DNA from: Pseudomonas sp. MM211
GTDB lineage: Bacteria > Pseudomonadota > Gammaproteobacteria > Pseudomonadales > Pseudomonadaceae
Direction of reading: 5' to 3'
Assembly: GCF_020386635.1 (NCBI RefSeq)
Contig: NZ_CP081942.1
Location: 2,418,001-2,482,000 of the forward strand
Length of the DNA stretch: 64,000 bases
In this document: positions 34,204 to 42,183 of the stretch, in pieces
How the letters are laid out: the number at the start of each line of letters is the position of its first letter
How positions within the stretch are numbered: position 1 is the first letter of the stretch
Program-made: the position numbers and the translations under genes
Notes under the pieces: model-generated
Database searches by the model: none
Told to the model about the DNA's origin: nothing
The model's input: only the letters and a program-made list of their open reading frames with translations

Positions 34204-34955
34204 GCAAACCCAATACCCTCACCGAGGTCGAATGGCAGGCCCGCTGCGACCTGGCCGCGCTGTACCGGCTGGTCGCCTACTACCGCATGACCGACCTGAT
34301 CGACACGCACATCACCCTGCGCGTGCCAGGGCCCGAGCATCACTTTCTGATCAACCGCTATGGCGTTGCCTTCGAGAAGATGCGCGCCAGCGATCTGGTG
34401 CTGATCGACCTGCACGGCAATGTCGTGGATCGTCTGGACGGCCAGGGTCGGGTCAACGCGGCCGGCTTTGTCATCCATTCGGCGATTCACGCTGCACGGC
34501 CGGACATGCAGTGCATCGTGCACACCCACACCGCCGCCGGAATGGCCGTGGCTGCCCAGCGTGACGGCCTGTTGCCGCTCACTCAGCATGCCCTGAAGTT
34601 CTATGGCAACCTGGCGTATCACACCTATGAAGGCATCGCGCTATCGCTGGATGAGCGTGCTCGCTTGGTCGCCGACTTGGGCACGCACAACGCGATGATC
34701 CTGCGTAACCACGGCTTGCTGGCCGGCGGTCAGAGCGTGGCGCATGCCTTCCACGAGATCTATTTTCTCGAGCGTGCCTGCCAGGCGCAGATTCAGGCGA
34801 TGGCGGCAGGCGTGGCGTTGAACATCCCCAGTGAAGAAGTGTGCCGGCATACCGCGGCGCAGTTCTCCCGCGATGGAGTCGAGGGCATCATTGACCTGGC
34901 CTGGCAGGCCGCCCTGAGCCTGATCGACGATCAGCGCAACGATTGGTGCAGCTAG
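34200..34955 (+). CDS. Class II aldolase/adducin-family protein
   Basis: About 251 residues. The ATG overlaps the transporter stop (ATGA). Zinc-site histidines are visible in IVHTHTAAGMAVAA and ILRNHGLLAGG, and the adducin-head start is LAALYRLVAYYRMTDLIDTH. Members cleave or epimerise phosphorylated sugars, or are lyases of unknown substrate. The lack of the fuculose-type catalytic Glu context leaves the reaction open. It lies 4 bp before the dehydrogenase gene, so the two presumably act in sequence. Confidence 0.88.
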   Translation: MSKPNTLTEVEWQARCDLAALYRLVAYYRMTDLIDTHITLRVPGPEHHFLINRYGVAFEKMRASDLVLIDLHGNVVDRLDGQGRVNAAGFVIHSAIHAARPDMQCIVHTHTAAGMAVAAQRDGLLPLTQHALKFYGNLAYHTYEGIALSLDERARLVADLGTHNAMILRNHGLLAGGQSVAHAFHEIYFLERACQAQIQAMAAGVALNIPSEEVCRHTAAQFSRDGVEGIIDLAWQAALSLIDDQRNDWCS

Positions 34956-34959
34956 GCTC

Positions 34960-35892
34960 ATGGCGCGCATCGTATTGCTCTGCCGAGAGCCGAAACTGGA
35001 AGACTGGCTGGCCGGTCTGTTCACTCGACATGCGCCGCATCTGCAGGTGTTGCGCCCAGGCGAGGAGGGCGCCGAGCAGGCCGAGGTCGCGGTGTGCTGG
35101 TATCCCGCGGCCGGAAGTTTGGGCCGGCTGCCGGCGCTGCGGCTGATCCATTCGATCGGTTCCGGCGTGGATCATCTGGAACATGACCCTTCGCGGCCGG
35201 GTTCGATTCCCGTTTGCCGTGTGGTCGACCCCGACCATACCCAAGGCATGGCCGAATACGTGCATTGGGGCGTGCTGCATTTTCACCGCGGCTTCGACCA
35301 GGTGCTCAATGGTCGCCAGAGCCTGCAGTGGCAGCGGCCGGTACAACGTACCGCGCGGGACTTCAAGGTCGGCGTCATGGGCCTGGGCTCCATCGGTACG
35401 CCGGTGGCCTTGCGGCTGGCGCAGGCGGGCTACACCGTTCGTGGCTGGGCCCGCACCGCGCGGCAGCTCCCGGATGTCGCCACCTTCGCCGGGGACGCCT
35501 CGCTGCCTGAGTTTCTTGGCGGCCTCGACCTGCTGGTCAATCTGCTTCCGCTGACGCCAGCGACTCGCGGGTTGCTCAACCATGAGGTGTTCGCACGCAT
35601 GGCTCAGGGTGCTGCGCTGGTCAATTGCGGCCGCGGCGAGCATGTGGAAGAGAGCCACCTGCTCGAAGCGCTGGCCAGCGGTCAACTGCGCGGCGCGCTG
35701 CTGGATGTGTTCGCCGAGGAGCCGCTGCAAAAGGAGTCGCCACTGTGGCAAGTGCCTGGTGTGTGGGTGACGCCGCACATGGCCTCTGCCGCCTCCGATG
35801 CCTGCATCGCCAGCCAGATCGCCGACAACCTCGAACGCCTGAACGCCGGCCTGCCCTTGAACAATCAGGTCGACGCCGAACTGGGCTACTGA
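34960..35892 (+). CDS. D-2-hydroxyacid dehydrogenase, glyoxylate/hydroxypyruvate reductase A-like
   Basis: 310 residues. The Rossmann motif GVMGLGSIGTPVALRLAQAG is followed by RTAR (Arg after the second strand suggesting NADPH preference). The family signature is LLPLTPATRGLLN, with LVNCGRGEHVEESHLLEAL carrying the catalytic Arg, then DVFAEEPL (Glu) and VTPHMAS (His). It reduces 2-oxoacids such as glyoxylate or hydroxypyruvate. Co-oriented and 4 bp after the aldolase gene; 77 bp before the amidohydrolase. Confidence 0.88.
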   Translation: MARIVLLCREPKLEDWLAGLFTRHAPHLQVLRPGEEGAEQAEVAVCWYPAAGSLGRLPALRLIHSIGSGVDHLEHDPSRPGSIPVCRVVDPDHTQGMAEYVHWGVLHFHRGFDQVLNGRQSLQWQRPVQRTARDFKVGVMGLGSIGTPVALRLAQAGYTVRGWARTARQLPDVATFAGDASLPEFLGGLDLLVNLLPLTPATRGLLNHEVFARMAQGAALVNCGRGEHVEESHLLEALASGQLRGALLDVFAEEPLQKESPLWQVPGVWVTPHMASAASDACIASQIADNLERLNAGLPLNNQVDAELGY

Positions 35893-35969
35893 AACGACAA
35901 GCGCTGCTGGCCGTCAGCCCCGGTGCTGGCCGCCGGCACCGCGAGACCAACGCTTTGACGAGAATCGCC

Positions 35970-36986
35970 ATGAAGACTTTCTTCCATCCGCACCAACGTC
36001 TGCATCACCCACGCTCTTACCTGTCCCGCGGGCAGATGCGCGAGCCCCAGGAAGTACCGGCGCGTATCGATCCGCTGCTGGCCATGGCGCGCCAGCTCGG
36101 TTTCGCGCTGATCGAACCCGAGGATCACGGCCTTGCGCCGCTGAATGCCGTGCACAGCAGCGCGTATCTGGAGTACTTGCGAGACGCCTACACGCAGTGG
36201 CACGAAGTGGACGAAGACTGGGGCGACGAGGTGATGTCGAACATCTTCATCCGCGAGAACAATCCGCTGCGCGGCATCCTCGGCAAGACCGCACGCTATC
36301 TGGCCGACGGCAGTTGCCCTATCGGTGAGCACACCTGGCAGGCCGCCTACTGGTCAGCGCAAGCGGCAGTCGCTGCCGCTGTTGCAGTGCGTGACGGCGA
36401 GCCGCAGGCCTATGCCCTGTGCCGCCCGCCGGGCCATCACGCCCGTGCCGAAGGAGCCGGTGGCTTCTGCTTCCTCAACAACGCCGCCATCGCCGCCGAA
36501 GTGCTCAGGGCGCGCTTCGACAAGGTGACCATCCTCGATACCGACATGCACCACGGCCAGGGCATCCAGGAGATCTTCTACGAGCGTGACGATGTGCAGT
36601 ACATCTCCATCCATGGCGACCCGACCAACTTCTACCCGGTGGTGGCAGGTTTCGATGACGAGAAGGGCAGTGGCCGAGGGGAGGGCTACAACCTCAACCT
36701 GCCAATGCCCCATGGCGCATCCGAAGCGGATTTCTTCGCCTACCTCGGCCAGGCCGAACAGGCCCTTCGCGACTTCGCCCCGCAGGTGCTGGTGCTCTCG
36801 CTGGGCTTCGACATCTACGAGAACGACCCGCAGTCCAAGGTCTCGGTTAGCCATGCCGGCTTCAGGGAACTGGGGCGCCGTATCCGCGCCTTTGGCCTGC
36901 CTTGTGTGGTGGTGCAGGAAGGCGGCTACGACATCGCCACCCTCGACGAAAACGCCTCGCAGTTCTTCAAGGGGTTGTTGGGCTGA
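35970..36986 (+). CDS. Acetylpolyamine amidohydrolase-like, histone-deacetylase family
   Basis: About 338 residues from ATG 35970; the frame is open upstream but inside the dehydrogenase gene. HDAC-fold motifs: RPPGHHARAEGAGGFCFLNN (catalytic His pair), LDTDMHHGQGIQEIFY (zinc Asp and His), LSLGFDIYENDPQ (third zinc ligand Asp) and QEGGYDI (transition-state Tyr). The insert EDWGDEVMSNIFIRENNPLR resembles the dimer loop of bacterial acetylpolyamine hydrolases, which deacetylate N-acetylputrescine or N-acetylcadaverine. Fourth gene of the putative LysR-controlled operon; a substrate other than polyamine is possible given the companions. Confidence 0.88.
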   Translation: MKTFFHPHQRLHHPRSYLSRGQMREPQEVPARIDPLLAMARQLGFALIEPEDHGLAPLNAVHSSAYLEYLRDAYTQWHEVDEDWGDEVMSNIFIRENNPLRGILGKTARYLADGSCPIGEHTWQAAYWSAQAAVAAAVAVRDGEPQAYALCRPPGHHARAEGAGGFCFLNNAAIAAEVLRARFDKVTILDTDMHHGQGIQEIFYERDDVQYISIHGDPTNFYPVVAGFDDEKGSGRGEGYNLNLPMPHGASEADFFAYLGQAEQALRDFAPQVLVLSLGFDIYENDPQSKVSVSHAGFRELGRRIRAFGLPCVVVQEGGYDIATLDENASQFFKGLLG

Positions 36987-36989
36987 TCG

Positions 36990-37572
36990 TCATGGGCTGC
37001 AAGGATCTGGCACAAGCTTCTCCAACTGCGGGCATGCCCACTCCACGAGTGCGCGCACCCGCGGAGAGAGCTGCAGGGAATGCGGGTAGATCAATTGGAT
37101 CGGCAAATCCACCGGCTCGAAATCCTCTAGGACTCTCACCAGGCGGTCATTGGCGAGCTCGTCCGCCACCTGGTAATGCATCAGCCGGGTGATGCCTAAC
37201 AGGCTGTTGAAAAACTACCTGCGTGGCCATCGCGGCGTTAAAAACAGGCTCAAAATGCTCATTTACAACACGTAAACTCCGCTTTTTCGCCTGTTTTTGC
37301 CTTGCGCTGGCTGCCTCGCCAACGTTTTTCAACGGCCTGCTAACCCTTCCACGCTGGCCTGGCTGGCAGCGCGGATCTGGTTGCATACCGGCCTAGGTGT
37401 GATGGTTTCGGTGAGTTCCTTGCCCTAGTGGCGGTAGTACCAGTGGCGGCCTTGCGAGGCCAGCGCGATGCAGGCGTGCTCGCTCAGTGATTGCGGTGTG
37501 TCGATGGTCGGAGCGCTGCGCAGGTAGTTCGGGCTTGCGCAGGTGACCAGGCGGGTGGCGCCGATTGTGCGG
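36990..37572 (-). pseudogene. LysR-family regulator, decayed (5' end lost, nonsense codon, MITE insertion)
   Basis: Reading from right to left the effector domain is recognisable: RTIGATRLVTCASPNYLRS, then ALASQGRHWYYRH, an in-frame TAG (37425-37427), GKELTETITPRPVCNQIRAA and SQASVEGL, where a 140-bp element interrupts. It resumes GITRLMHYQVADELANDR and ends at TGA 36990-36992. Removing the element and one copy of the 4-bp target joins the two halves exactly in frame (VEGL-GITR). The DNA-binding domain is missing. It is convergent with the amidohydrolase gene. Confidence 0.85.
37200..37339. mobile_element. 140-bp MITE with 16-bp inverted ends, inserted in the LysR pseudogene
   Basis: Terminal inverted repeats CAGGCTGTTGAAAAAC (37200-37215) and GTTTTTCAACGGCCTG (37324-37339), one mismatch. 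CTAA target duplications lie at 37196-37199 and 37340-37343. There is no ORF. The core (GCGTTAAAAACAGGCTCA; CGCCTGTTTTTGCCTTGC) is shared with the element at 53285-53499. Confidence 0.85.
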
Positions 37573-37688
37573 TTTACCCTTACGTCGTGCTGGCGCCTGA
37601 AGGCGGTGTGGATCTCAGCCCGTACCACCACGTCGCGCGGTGGCTCGAGCGGGTAGAGGCACTGCCGGGCTATCTGCCCAAGCCCTGA
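37560..37688 (+). pseudogene. Glutathione S-transferase C-terminal remnant
   Basis: An open frame ending at TGA 37686-37688 codes ADCAVYPYVVLAPEGGVDLS then PYHHVARWLERVEALPGYLP. This matches the C-terminal end of bacterial glutathione S-transferases (ADIAxYPYxxxAxEGGxDLxPY pattern). Nothing upstream continues the gene; at about 37560-37572 it meets the LysR remnant on the other strand, indicating a deletion junction. The stretch 37689-37954 holds no gene I can see beyond a probable promoter for the next pair. Confidence 0.75.
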
Positions 37689-37954
37689 ACGACTGCTGCA
37701 TACGCCGATGATGCAGCAGTACTGCACGTTGAGGTGCAATCGGCTGCCTGGCACTTTCACTCCAGGCAGCCGATTGTGGAAGATTCTCTGTTGAGCAATG
37801 CAGTCGATTTTTCAAAATATTTCCGTCGGGAAATGGAGGTGAACTAACGTTCCGGCAGCGCGATCCTTTCCTATGCGCAGTCAGCGCGAGCCTGACGGGC
37901 TGGTGCATTCGTACCGAGCCTCGATCCAGTGTCGCTGAACGATAAGGAGCCGCC

Positions 37955-38383
37955 GTGACCGTTACCACCCACCCCGTCTATCGACGCACGCCAAGCCCGC
38001 TACATGCGATCCTGCTTGCCGGAGCCGTCCCCCTGTTTCTCGGCGCCTTGCTGAGCGACGTCGCCTACTACAAGACCTTCCAGATCCAGTGGAGCAACTT
38101 CGCCGCCTGGCTAATCGCTGGTGGGTTGTTGTTCTCCGGTTTGGCGTTGCTGTTCGCGCTGGTCAATCTGATCCGTGCCGACCGCAAGGCCGGGCGCCCG
38201 GTCATGTACTTCCTGCTGTTGCTGATTACCTGGGTACTCGGGCTGGTCAACGCCTTCGAGCACGCGAAAGACGCCTGGGCCATCATGCCGGCGAGCCTGG
38301 TGCTGTCGGTGATAGTGACCCTGTTGATCACCATTACGGCGTGGATCGGTCTTAGCGGCCTGCGTTCGGGAGGTGTCGAATGA
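37955..38383 (+). CDS. DUF2231-family inner-membrane protein
   Basis: 142 residues, TAAGGAG about 6 nt before the GTG-adjacent ATG. Four membrane segments, beginning with the DUF2231 pattern PSPLHAILLAGAVPLFLGAL then LSDVAYY, and further hydrophobic stretches around residues 45-70, 85-100 and 110-135. Function of the family is unknown, though members often neighbour redox enzymes with haem or quinone partners. Its stop overlaps the ATG of the dehydrogenase-like lipoprotein (ATGA), so the two are likely made together and may work as membrane and periplasmic partners. Confidence 0.82.
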   Translation: MTVTTHPVYRRTPSPLHAILLAGAVPLFLGALLSDVAYYKTFQIQWSNFAAWLIAGGLLFSGLALLFALVNLIRADRKAGRPVMYFLLLLITWVLGLVNAFEHAKDAWAIMPASLVLSVIVTLLITITAWIGLSGLRSGGVE

Positions 38384-39672
38384 GAACTGCAAGCTCACTG
38401 ACTGTCCTGAGCATGGCGCTGTTGCTGAGCGCCTGCGGCGGCGAAGCGGATACCACCATGCACCGTGGCCCGGATCCCAAACTGCCGGAACCACAACGCG
38501 GTTTTTTACCCAGCATGAAGATCGCCGAACCAGAGGAGTGGGGCGATCAAAAGCCTACCGTGCCCGAGGGTTTCAGCGTCACGGCGATCGCCACTGACCT
38601 GCGTATTCCGCGTCAGACGCTTGTGCTGCCCAATGGCGATATCCTCGTCGCCGAAGGCCGCGGCGGCAACGCTGCGAAGCTCAAGCCCAAGGACGTGATC
38701 GCGGGTTATATCAAGGCTCAGGGCAATACCAAGGTCAAAAGTGGCAATCGCCTGACCCTGCTGCGTGATGCCGATGGCGACGGCACCTACGAGGTGCAGA
38801 CGGTGTTCGCCGAAAACCTCAACGCGCCTTACGGCCTGGCCTTCTTCGAGGGCAAGTTGTACGTCGCCAACCAGGATGCACTGGTCAGCTTCGATTATGA
38901 AGATGGGCAGACCGAAGCCGGTGGCCCACCGACCAAGGTCACCGACCTGCCGTCCGCGATCAACCATCACTGGACGAAGGCGCTGACCATCAGCGAGGAC
39001 GGTCGGTACCTGTACGTGGGGATCGGCTCCAACAGCAATATTGGCGAGCGCGGCATGGAAGTCGAAGCCGACCGCGCGCTGGTCTGGCAGGTCGACGCCG
39101 AGACCGGTGCTCACAAGCCCTACGCGACCGGGTTGCGTAACCCCACGGCACTGACCATTCAGCCCGAGACCGGGCAGCTGTGGGCCGTGGTCAACGAGCG
39201 CGATGAATTGGGCCCTGACCTGGTGCCGGATTACCTGACCTCGGTGCGTGAAGGCGAGTTCTATGGCTGGCCCTACAGCTACTGGGGCACAACAGTTGAT
39301 ACGCGGGTGAAACCGGGTAATCCGGACAAGGCGGCAAGTGCCATCAAACCGGACTACAGCCTGGGCTCCCACGTCGCCGCGCTGGGTGTCGACTTCTCCA
39401 TCCCGGAGATGGGCGAGCAGTTCGCCAATGGCGTTTTCGTCGGTGAGCACGGTAGCTGGAACCGCGACAATCCGGTGGGCTACAAGGTGATCTTCGTGCC
39501 GTTCAATGACGGACGTCCGGCTGGTGAGCCCATCGACTTCGCCACAGGGTTCCGTACCGACGAGGGCAAAACCCGCGGTCGGCCGGTGGGTGTCACCGTT
39601 GACCCGAAAGGCGCACTGATCATCGCCGATGACCTCGCCAATACCATCTGGCGCGTGACACGTAATCAGTAA
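38380..39672 (+). CDS. PQQ-type sugar/L-sorbosone dehydrogenase-like lipoprotein
   Basis: 430 residues. The lipoprotein signal is SLTVLSMALLLSACGG, with lipidation at the Cys. A six-bladed beta-propeller follows: IPRQTLVLPNGDILVAEGRG, DADGDGTYEVQTVFAENLNA, PYGLAFFEGKLYVANQD, YLYVGIGSNSNIGERG, GLRNPTALTIQPETGQLWAV, NERDELG and GEHGSWNR. These are hallmarks of the soluble glucose/sorbosone dehydrogenase family, which uses PQQ and possibly Ca2+ (acidic DADGDGT). It would sit in the periplasm. Translationally coupled to the DUF2231 protein, which might pass electrons to the membrane (inference). Confidence 0.88.
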   Translation: MRTASSLTVLSMALLLSACGGEADTTMHRGPDPKLPEPQRGFLPSMKIAEPEEWGDQKPTVPEGFSVTAIATDLRIPRQTLVLPNGDILVAEGRGGNAAKLKPKDVIAGYIKAQGNTKVKSGNRLTLLRDADGDGTYEVQTVFAENLNAPYGLAFFEGKLYVANQDALVSFDYEDGQTEAGGPPTKVTDLPSAINHHWTKALTISEDGRYLYVGIGSNSNIGERGMEVEADRALVWQVDAETGAHKPYATGLRNPTALTIQPETGQLWAVVNERDELGPDLVPDYLTSVREGEFYGWPYSYWGTTVDTRVKPGNPDKAASAIKPDYSLGSHVAALGVDFSIPEMGEQFANGVFVGEHGSWNRDNPVGYKVIFVPFNDGRPAGEPIDFATGFRTDEGKTRGRPVGVTVDPKGALIIADDLANTIWRVTRNQ

Positions 39673-39680
39673 GTCCTGAA

Positions 39681-39710
39681 CCCCGGGGCGGGCAAGCCGC
39701 CCCGGGGATT
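39681..39710 (+). terminator. Terminator-like hairpin after the sorbosone dehydrogenase gene
   Basis: Perfect 11-bp stem CCCCGGGGCGG/CCGCCCCGGGG with a 5-nt loop, followed by only ATTTCCC. From here to the next promoter (39711-39960) I see no gene. Confidence 0.6.
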
Positions 39711-39964
39711 TCCCATACAACCCGCCGTTCACCGCGAAATCGCCAATTCGCCGATCGGCACCAGGTGTGTGCCAGACCCAACCCCTCCTTGAAGCCCATC
39801 GATACCCGCATCGCCGCCAGAGCAATGCTCGCCTTGCAAGGCCGTTTTCAATTGCAGTAGGCCCGGTCTTCAGACTACTCGCGGGCAACTTCCTGCTCAT
39901 TCTCGTAATGGCAGACATCCCGTAAAAGTGGCCGTCAACGCATGGTTCGCGTGGCTACTCATTC

Positions 39965-40001
39965 CTTTCAGAATTGTAATTTCCCCATCACCTTGGCGTT
40001 A
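39965..40001 (+). promoter_or_regulatory. CzcR-type box and promoter of the OprD-type porin
   Basis: CTTTCA-GAAT-TGTAAT (39965-39980), 13 nt, then TGGCGTTA (39994-40001). Same geometry as three other sites in the metal block; the left arm is degenerate. The following GTTAGCT region would serve as the -10. Confidence 0.55.
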
Positions 40002-40095
40002 GCTCCCGGGCGGAAGATAGCGTTTGGCCAACGTTTCACGAATTACAAAAGCGCCACCTATCTATAAGAAAACTGCCTTAACGTCTGGAGCAACC

Positions 40096-41415
40096 ATGAA
40101 GAAAAAAGCCGCACTGTCGCTTGCCGTCATGTCAGCGATCGTTGGAAGCAATTGTGCAATTGCGGATGAGCAGAAGGAGGGGTTCATCGAAGGCAGTAGT
40201 TTGAGCATCCTCAACCGTAATTTCTATTTCAACCGTGATCATCGCAACGGCGAAACCGCGCCGGGTGGTGCCGGTTATTCCGAGGCCTGGGCACACGGCA
40301 TCATTGGCAAATTCGAGTCTGGGTTCACCCAGGGCACCGTTGGTTTTGGCGTCGATGCCTTTGCCATGCTCGGTATCAAGCTCGACACCGGCGGTGGCCG
40401 TAATGGCGGGCGCAGTTCGTTCGATGTCCTGCCGGTGGATCGCGATGGCGAGGCGCGCGACGACTACAGCAAGGTCGGTGGCGCACTGAAGGCGCGGGCA
40501 TTCGATACCACGGTGACGGTCGGTGATGTATTTCCTGCCACGCCGGTCGTTCATTACGGTGACTCGCGATTGTTACCCGAGTCCTTCCGCGGCGTTACCT
40601 TCGTCAACAACAGCCTGGATGGGCTGACCCTGCAGGGTGGTCGTTTGCACTCGATGAGCCAGCCGGTGTCGAGCAACATGCGCGACAACTTCGCGACCTT
40701 TTACGCGGGTGGTGTCGATTCGCCGTGGGTCGGCTACTTCGGTGGTGATTACAGCCTCAATGAAAACGTCAGCTTCAGCGCTTACAGCAGCCGACTGAAA
40801 GATGCATGGGATCAGTACTACGTGGGTACATCCCTGCGCTACCCGATCAGCGATGAGGTGGCACTGATCGGTGGCTTCAATTACTACAAGGCGGTGGACG
40901 AAGGCTCCCAGCAACTGGGTGAATTCAACAACAGCATCTGGAGCGGCAAGCTTGGCGTGCAGTTCGGTGCTCACACACTGGCGCTGACGCACCAGCGCAA
41001 CAATGGTGACGACGACTTCGATTACCTGCGCCAGGCCGACTCCATCTACCTCGACAACTCGATCCAGTACAGCGACTTCAACTCGCCCAAGGAAAAGTCC
41101 TGGATGCTCCGTTACGACCTCAGCATGGCGCCCTACGGCGTGCCAGGGCTGTCCTTCATGGCGCGGTATGGCAAAGGAACGGACGCCGACTATTCCAATG
41201 CCAACAGCGTCTACATGCGCCGGGATGCAGATGGCAATCCGTTGACCGACCAAAAGCGCTGGGAGAGGGACTTCGAAGCCAAATACATCGTGCAGACTGG
41301 ATCGCTCAAGGATATGAGCTTCCGCATTCGTCAGGCCAACACACGGGCGACTCAGTTCGAGTCGGATCTGGACGAAGTTCGCTTGATAGTCGAATACCCA
41401 CTCAGCGTTCTCTAG
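40096..41415 (+). CDS. OprD-family outer-membrane porin
   Basis: About 439 residues. CTGGAG lies before the ATG at 40096; signal peptide KKKAALSLAVMSAIVGSNCA. OprD family marks: GFIEGSSLSILNRNFYFNRD, the EAWAHGIIGKFESGFTQGTV turn, FGVDAFAMLGIKLD, RLLPESFRGVTF, the GGRLHSMSQPVSSN loop and a C-terminal DEVRLIVEYPLSVL. An 18-strand barrel taking up small anionic or basic organic compounds. In P. aeruginosa CzcR represses oprD; here a CzcR-type box lies in front of a porin, suggesting co-regulation with metal efflux, direction unknown. Confidence 0.9.
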   Translation: MKKKAALSLAVMSAIVGSNCAIADEQKEGFIEGSSLSILNRNFYFNRDHRNGETAPGGAGYSEAWAHGIIGKFESGFTQGTVGFGVDAFAMLGIKLDTGGGRNGGRSSFDVLPVDRDGEARDDYSKVGGALKARAFDTTVTVGDVFPATPVVHYGDSRLLPESFRGVTFVNNSLDGLTLQGGRLHSMSQPVSSNMRDNFATFYAGGVDSPWVGYFGGDYSLNENVSFSAYSSRLKDAWDQYYVGTSLRYPISDEVALIGGFNYYKAVDEGSQQLGEFNNSIWSGKLGVQFGAHTLALTHQRNNGDDDFDYLRQADSIYLDNSIQYSDFNSPKEKSWMLRYDLSMAPYGVPGLSFMARYGKGTDADYSNANSVYMRRDADGNPLTDQKRWERDFEAKYIVQTGSLKDMSFRIRQANTRATQFESDLDEVRLIVEYPLSVL

Positions 41416-41449
41416 TAGGTGCTGTGTATGTAAAGGTAACTAGTGATTG

Positions 41450-41489
41450 ATTGCAGGATTGTAATGTTCCAACAACGCTCTTGTTATCT
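41450..41489 (+). promoter_or_regulatory. CzcR-type box and promoter with no annotated gene behind it
   Basis: ATTGCA-GGAT-TGTAAT (41450-41465), 13 nt, then TCTTGTTA (41479-41486) continuing TCTT, where TTATCT makes a fair -10. It reads into the short unit ending at the terminator 41596-41620. Confidence 0.5.
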
Positions 41490-41509
41490 TCGCCGGATAT
41501 AGTCATTGC

Positions 41510-41590
41510 ATGTCCCTTGCAGCGTTCGGAGTTCTTCGAGCGCTCACCCTATTCACCTTTGAAGCATTTATGCTCCTTTGGAAGAGGTGA
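41510..41590 (+). CDS. Possible 26-residue hydrophobic small protein (or structured small RNA)
   Basis: ATG 41510 to TGA 41588-41590 codes a peptide starting MSLAAFGVLRALTLFTFEAF and ending MLLWKR. That is one potential membrane segment with a basic C-terminus, as in known small membrane regulators. A CzcR-type promoter would start transcription near 41495, and a strong terminator follows 5 nt after the stop, so the ORF fills the transcript. The ribosome site is weak (CCGGA, 12 nt upstream). The RNA also folds locally (AGCAT-TT-ATGCT inside CACCT...AGGTG), so a regulatory RNA is the alternative. Confidence 0.4.
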   Translation: MSLAAFGVLRALTLFTFEAFMLLWKR

Positions 41591-41595
41591 ATCCT

Positions 41596-41620
41596 GGCGC
41601 CCCTGGTGGGCGCCTTTTTT
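41596..41620 (+). terminator. Strong Rho-independent terminator
   Basis: Stem GGCGCCC (41596-41602) and GGGCGCC (41608-41614), 5-nt loop, then TTTTTT. It ends the small unit described above. A second, weaker GCCGCC/GGCGGC hairpin lies at about 41690-41710 before the convergent DUF2790 gene. Confidence 0.9.
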
Positions 41621-41730
41621 ATGCTTGGTTTATAACGTCATCGTTGCCATTTTTCCTGTTCAGGGAGTAGCGAATCGCAGGCAGTAAAAAGCCGCCTGTC
41701 GAGGCGGCTTTCGTAGACGTCACTTCAGCA

Positions 41731-42060
41731 TCATCGCTGGTTGACGCATTGCCCTGGCATCGTATAGCGCACGGAATGCAGCTTCCCTTGGGAGTCTTCG
41801 TAACTCATGATCTTCTTGAAGTTTCCGCAGGTGCTGATGTCTTCTGTCGTGTGCACCAACTTCGCCACGTCGATTTTCATGCCATAGGCATAGTCACGAA
41901 TCAGCGGGGCGGGCTTGCCCGTGCTCGCCGCGTACTCCTGCATGATGGCGCTGCTTTCGTTCTGGTACTTCTCGTGGAGTTTCTCGACTGACACTTTGGC
42001 CTGAGCAAAAGACGCACCGCTCAGCAGGACAAAGGCAACCAGATACTTACTAATTTTCAT
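41731..42060 (-). CDS. DUF2790-family periplasmic protein
   Basis: About 109 residues. The ATG at 42060 is preceded by AGAGGAG about 9 nt upstream and gives a signal peptide (KISKYLVAFVLLSGASFAQA). The mature domain shows GMKIDVAKLVHT, a lone CGNF, MSYEDSQGKLHSVRYTMPGQC and a C-terminal Cys, so one disulfide is likely. This is the DUF2790 pattern, a small exported family common in Pseudomonas near metal-resistance genes; function unknown. A CzcR-type box lies upstream on the same strand, placing it in the putative zinc/cadmium regulon. Confidence 0.8.
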   Translation of the reverse strand: MKISKYLVAFVLLSGASFAQAKVSVEKLHEKYQNESSAIMQEYAASTGKPAPLIRDYAYGMKIDVAKLVHTTEDISTCGNFKKIMSYEDSQGKLHSVRYTMPGQCVNQR

Positions 42061-42106
42061 AACTACACTCCTCTTTAAATGTGCAGTCATTATCTGTTGT
42101 CGATGC

Positions 42107-42143
42107 TATCGCCAGCGTGGCGTGAATATTACATTGCTGACAG
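42107..42143 (-). promoter_or_regulatory. CzcR-type box and promoter of the DUF2790 gene
   Basis: On the minus strand: CTGTCA-GCAA-TGTAAT (42143-42128), 13 nt, then TGGCGATA (42114-42107). The geometry is identical to the czcC site; only the left arm is weak. Confidence 0.55.
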
Positions 42144-42183
42144 GAAACGCTTTTGAAAGCGTCTATTCAATAACCAGGAAGTT

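Noticed and set aside
38506..39918. 470-codon minus-strand frame opposite the sorbosone dehydrogenase-like gene
   Set aside because: The plus-strand protein has a lipobox and propeller motifs; the minus frame is its antisense shadow.
41451..41687. 78-codon plus-strand frame through the porin/czcS gap
   Set aside because: It starts inside the CzcR-type box, upstream of the inferred transcription start, and runs through the terminator; the 26-codon ORF in another frame fits better.
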